DNA of 14,290 nucleotides from contig JASGFI010000071.1 of NCBI GenBank assembly GCA_047605615.1, forward strand, positions 1 through 14,290, in the 5' to 3' direction. The notes below the pieces were generated by a model. The model did not search any database, had not been told where the DNA came from, and saw only the letters and a list, made by a program, of their open reading frames with translations. This document shows positions 14,145 to 14,290 of this stretch, in pieces (the first letter of the stretch is position 1; the number at the start of each line of letters is the position of its first letter). The stretch comes from Taibaiella sp047605615 (GTDB taxonomy: Bacteria; Bacteroidota; Bacteroidia; Chitinophagales; Chitinophagaceae). A program made the position numbers and the translations under genes.

Positions 14145-14152
14145 CAAAGGTA
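14145..14152 (-). promoter_or_regulatory. -7 box directly upstream of coaBC
   Basis: On the minus strand TACCTTTG matches TAnnTTTG, with only 4 nt between it and the coaBC ATG. If used, transcription would start at or just past the ATG, giving a leaderless message or none from this ATG. No -33 element is seen at the usual spacing, so this may be chance. Confidence 0.3.
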
Positions 14153-14253
14153 AAACAACCTTGCCACATCATGGGCGAATAATGAGGCAAGGCTTCCCTT
14201 TTGTGATTTTTCAAGGAATTTCAAGTGCGCTTTTGTGACGAATAACCCACAAT

Positions 14254-14289
14254 AAAAAACCGGGCATATCGCCCTTGGCCGATACGCCC
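14254..14289 (-). terminator. Minus-strand terminator of a gene beyond the right edge
   Basis: On the minus strand GGGCGTATCG (14289-14280) pairs with CGATATGCCC (14271-14262) with one mismatch across an 8-nt loop, followed by GG and six T residues (14259-14254). It implies that a minus-strand gene ends just outside the window and that coaBC is transcribed separately from it. Confidence 0.55.
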
Positions 14290-14290
14290 C

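Noticed and set aside
14141..14224. 28-residue N-terminal extension of CoaBC
   Set aside because: CoaC domains begin just before the GS(I)AAYK motif; the extension is unlike the family and crosses the putative -7 box.
1..14290. CRISPR arrays, rRNA genes, complete insertion sequences or toxin-antitoxin pairs
   Set aside because: I looked for regularly spaced repeats, rRNA blocks, terminal inverted repeats around transposase genes and small gene pairs, and found none.

Overview
The window reads as chromosome of a member of the phylum Bacteroidota, most likely a Chitinophagia/Sphingobacteriia-type free-living species. The evidence is the presence of gliding/type IX secretion proteins (GldD, a PorD/DUF4835 protein, a DUF4296 lipoprotein), an RteC fragment (a family of Bacteroidota conjugative elements), lipoproteins with Bacteroidota-style lipoboxes, and repeated TAnnTTTG -7 promoter boxes a short distance upstream of start codons. 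No Shine-Dalgarno sequence is obvious at the starts. Taxonomy below phylum is inference.

Region 1 (1 to about 1742) is AT-rich and decayed. It holds a partial ORF at the left edge, an rteC gene that loses family similarity after codon 131, a 119-codon unrecognised ORF, and the first ~32 codons of a tyrosine-recombinase-type integrase whose second codon is a stop. An imperfect 15-bp direct repeat (AATYGGTAACGATTT) lies at 186-200 and 1728-1742 and may mark the ends of a collapsed integrative element. A 15-bp-stem palindrome follows at 1894-1926, in a non-coding stretch before serC.

Region 2 (2172-7272) is housekeeping. serC (phosphoserine aminotransferase) converges with a uridine/nucleoside phosphorylase with only 5 bp between their stops. 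A stand-alone tRNA-Cys follows, with its own promoter and terminator, then smpB (tmRNA partner). Next come two small lipoproteins on opposite strands, separated by two hairpins, and trmD (tRNA m1G37 methyltransferase).

Region 3 (7279-10487) starts with a 21-bp perfect hairpin that separates trmD from a minus-strand pair: valS (valyl-tRNA synthetase) and, 33 bp downstream, an unrecognised exported protein.

Region 4 (10753-14140) is a tightly packed minus-strand operon, coaBC - porD-like - DUF4296 lipoprotein - gldD, with junctions of 4-nt overlap, 0 nt and 1-nt overlap. It joins coenzyme A biosynthesis to three envelope proteins connected to gliding motility/type IX secretion. A minus-strand terminator at 14254-14289 suggests that coaBC begins its own transcription unit.

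Translation-related genes (tRNA-Cys, smpB, trmD, valS) are frequent here but lie in separate transcription units. I see no complete new defence or mobile system. The most unusual part is the decayed element at the left end.
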